Below are positions 21,600 through 21,899 of a stretch of 21,899 nucleotides of DNA, one piece after another (positions within the stretch are counted from its first letter, which is position 1; each line of letters opens with the position of its first letter). The position numbers and the translations under genes were made by a program. The stretch is from a virus: IMG/VR virus record IMGVR_UViG_3300030329_004383, positions 1 to 21,899 of that record; one strand, written 5' to 3'. A model generated the notes under the pieces. It was not told where the DNA came from. It ran no database searches and saw only the letters and a program-made list of their open reading frames with translations.

Positions 21600-21899
21600 A
21601 TGACCGTAACGGCCAACAGCGCAGGGGCCGCCAACCAATCGGTCACGGCCAACGCTGGCGAAGCCGCTGCCAGCGTTACTATTTTGGAACAAGGGCGTGT
21701 TGGTGGCGTTGGTGACATAGGACGCGGCGCAGGGAAGGCATTAGCAGGTGCTGTTAGCGTTTCCTACGATGAAGACGCGCAGACATATTTTGACGCGCTT
21801 GAGGCCGCGAGCGGATGGTCAGAGCCAGCGGATTACGCAGACAAGAAAACCGCTATTTCAGATTATTTCACCAACCTTAAAGCAGATAACAACTTTACC
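21600..21899 (+). CDS. Tail-fibre-like protein (partial, runs off the window)
   Basis: The gene starts at ATG 21600 and is open to the window edge, giving 100 residues. The N-terminal part is Ala/Thr/Ser-rich (MTVTANSAGAANQSVTANAG) with a Gly-rich stretch (GRVGGVGDIGRGAGKALAGA). The last part, FDALEAASGWSEPADYADKK then AISDYFTNLKADNNF, resembles a short helical motif found in phage tail-fibre and LamG-type proteins next to their receptor-binding part. The family is inferred from this motif and the distal-tail position. Confidence 0.6.
   Translation, partial: MTVTANSAGAANQSVTANAGEAAASVTILEQGRVGGVGDIGRGAGKALAGAVSVSYDEDAQTYFDALEAASGWSEPADYADKKTAISDYFTNLKADNNFT

Noticed and set aside
1-21899. 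tRNA, integrase, attachment site or insertion sequence
   Set aside because: I saw no cloverleaf, recombinase motif or terminal inverted repeat; the window is an uninterrupted late operon.

Overview
The window is a contiguous, plus-strand late (virion) operon of a tailed double-stranded DNA virus or prophage. The gene order looks like a siphovirus with lambda-type head genes. There is no integrase, repressor, replication or lysis gene, no tRNA and no rRNA, so temperate versus lytic lifestyle and host cannot be read from it. Most starts lack a clear Shine-Dalgarno sequence and genes are packed with 4-base ATGA/GTGA overlaps. The base composition is moderately GC-rich. I cannot assign a host; a Gram-negative environmental bacterium whose initiation relies little on Shine-Dalgarno sequences is only a guess.

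Layout. 1-107: possible tail end of an upstream gene. 67-1314: ParB-like domain fused to a DNA methyltransferase. 1302-3702: terminase small and large (GpA-type) subunits. 3719-7203: a basic protein of unknown role, a gpW-like head-tail joining protein, the lambda-type portal, an unlisted 52-residue membrane protein, and a prohead protease with an acidic scaffold-like C-terminus that may also be made separately from an internal start. 7222-8115: major capsid protein, followed by a strong hairpin (8139-8172). 8186-8784: two small proteins, the first probably a head-tail connector.

8687-15195 is the unusual part: eight glycan genes inserted between head-completion and tail genes and translationally coupled to them. 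In order they are a GT2-like glycosyltransferase with TPRs, a GT77-like transferase, a GT29-like sialyltransferase with the L, S, III and VS sialylmotifs recognisable, NeuB (sialic acid synthase), NeuC (hydrolysing UDP-GlcNAc 2-epimerase), a NeuA/SpsF-like CMP-sugar synthetase, and two more GT-A-type transferases. Together they could take UDP-GlcNAc through ManNAc and sialic acid to CMP-sialic acid and then transfer it, using host PEP and CTP. Their place in the late operon suggests decoration of the virion, or of the host surface during the late phase, with a sialylated glycan.

15192-21899: tail module. It holds a small DUF5659-like protein, a small virion-type protein, a probable tail assembly chaperone, an 881-residue tape measure protein, a minor tail-type protein with beta repeats, several small unknown proteins (two cysteine-rich), a tail-terminator-like protein, and the start of a tail-fibre-like gene that runs off the window.

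A second unusual feature is a short element, TTGACGA(A), which I found by eye about 20-23 bases upstream of five starts. One of these is the internal methionine that would start a nested scaffold protein.
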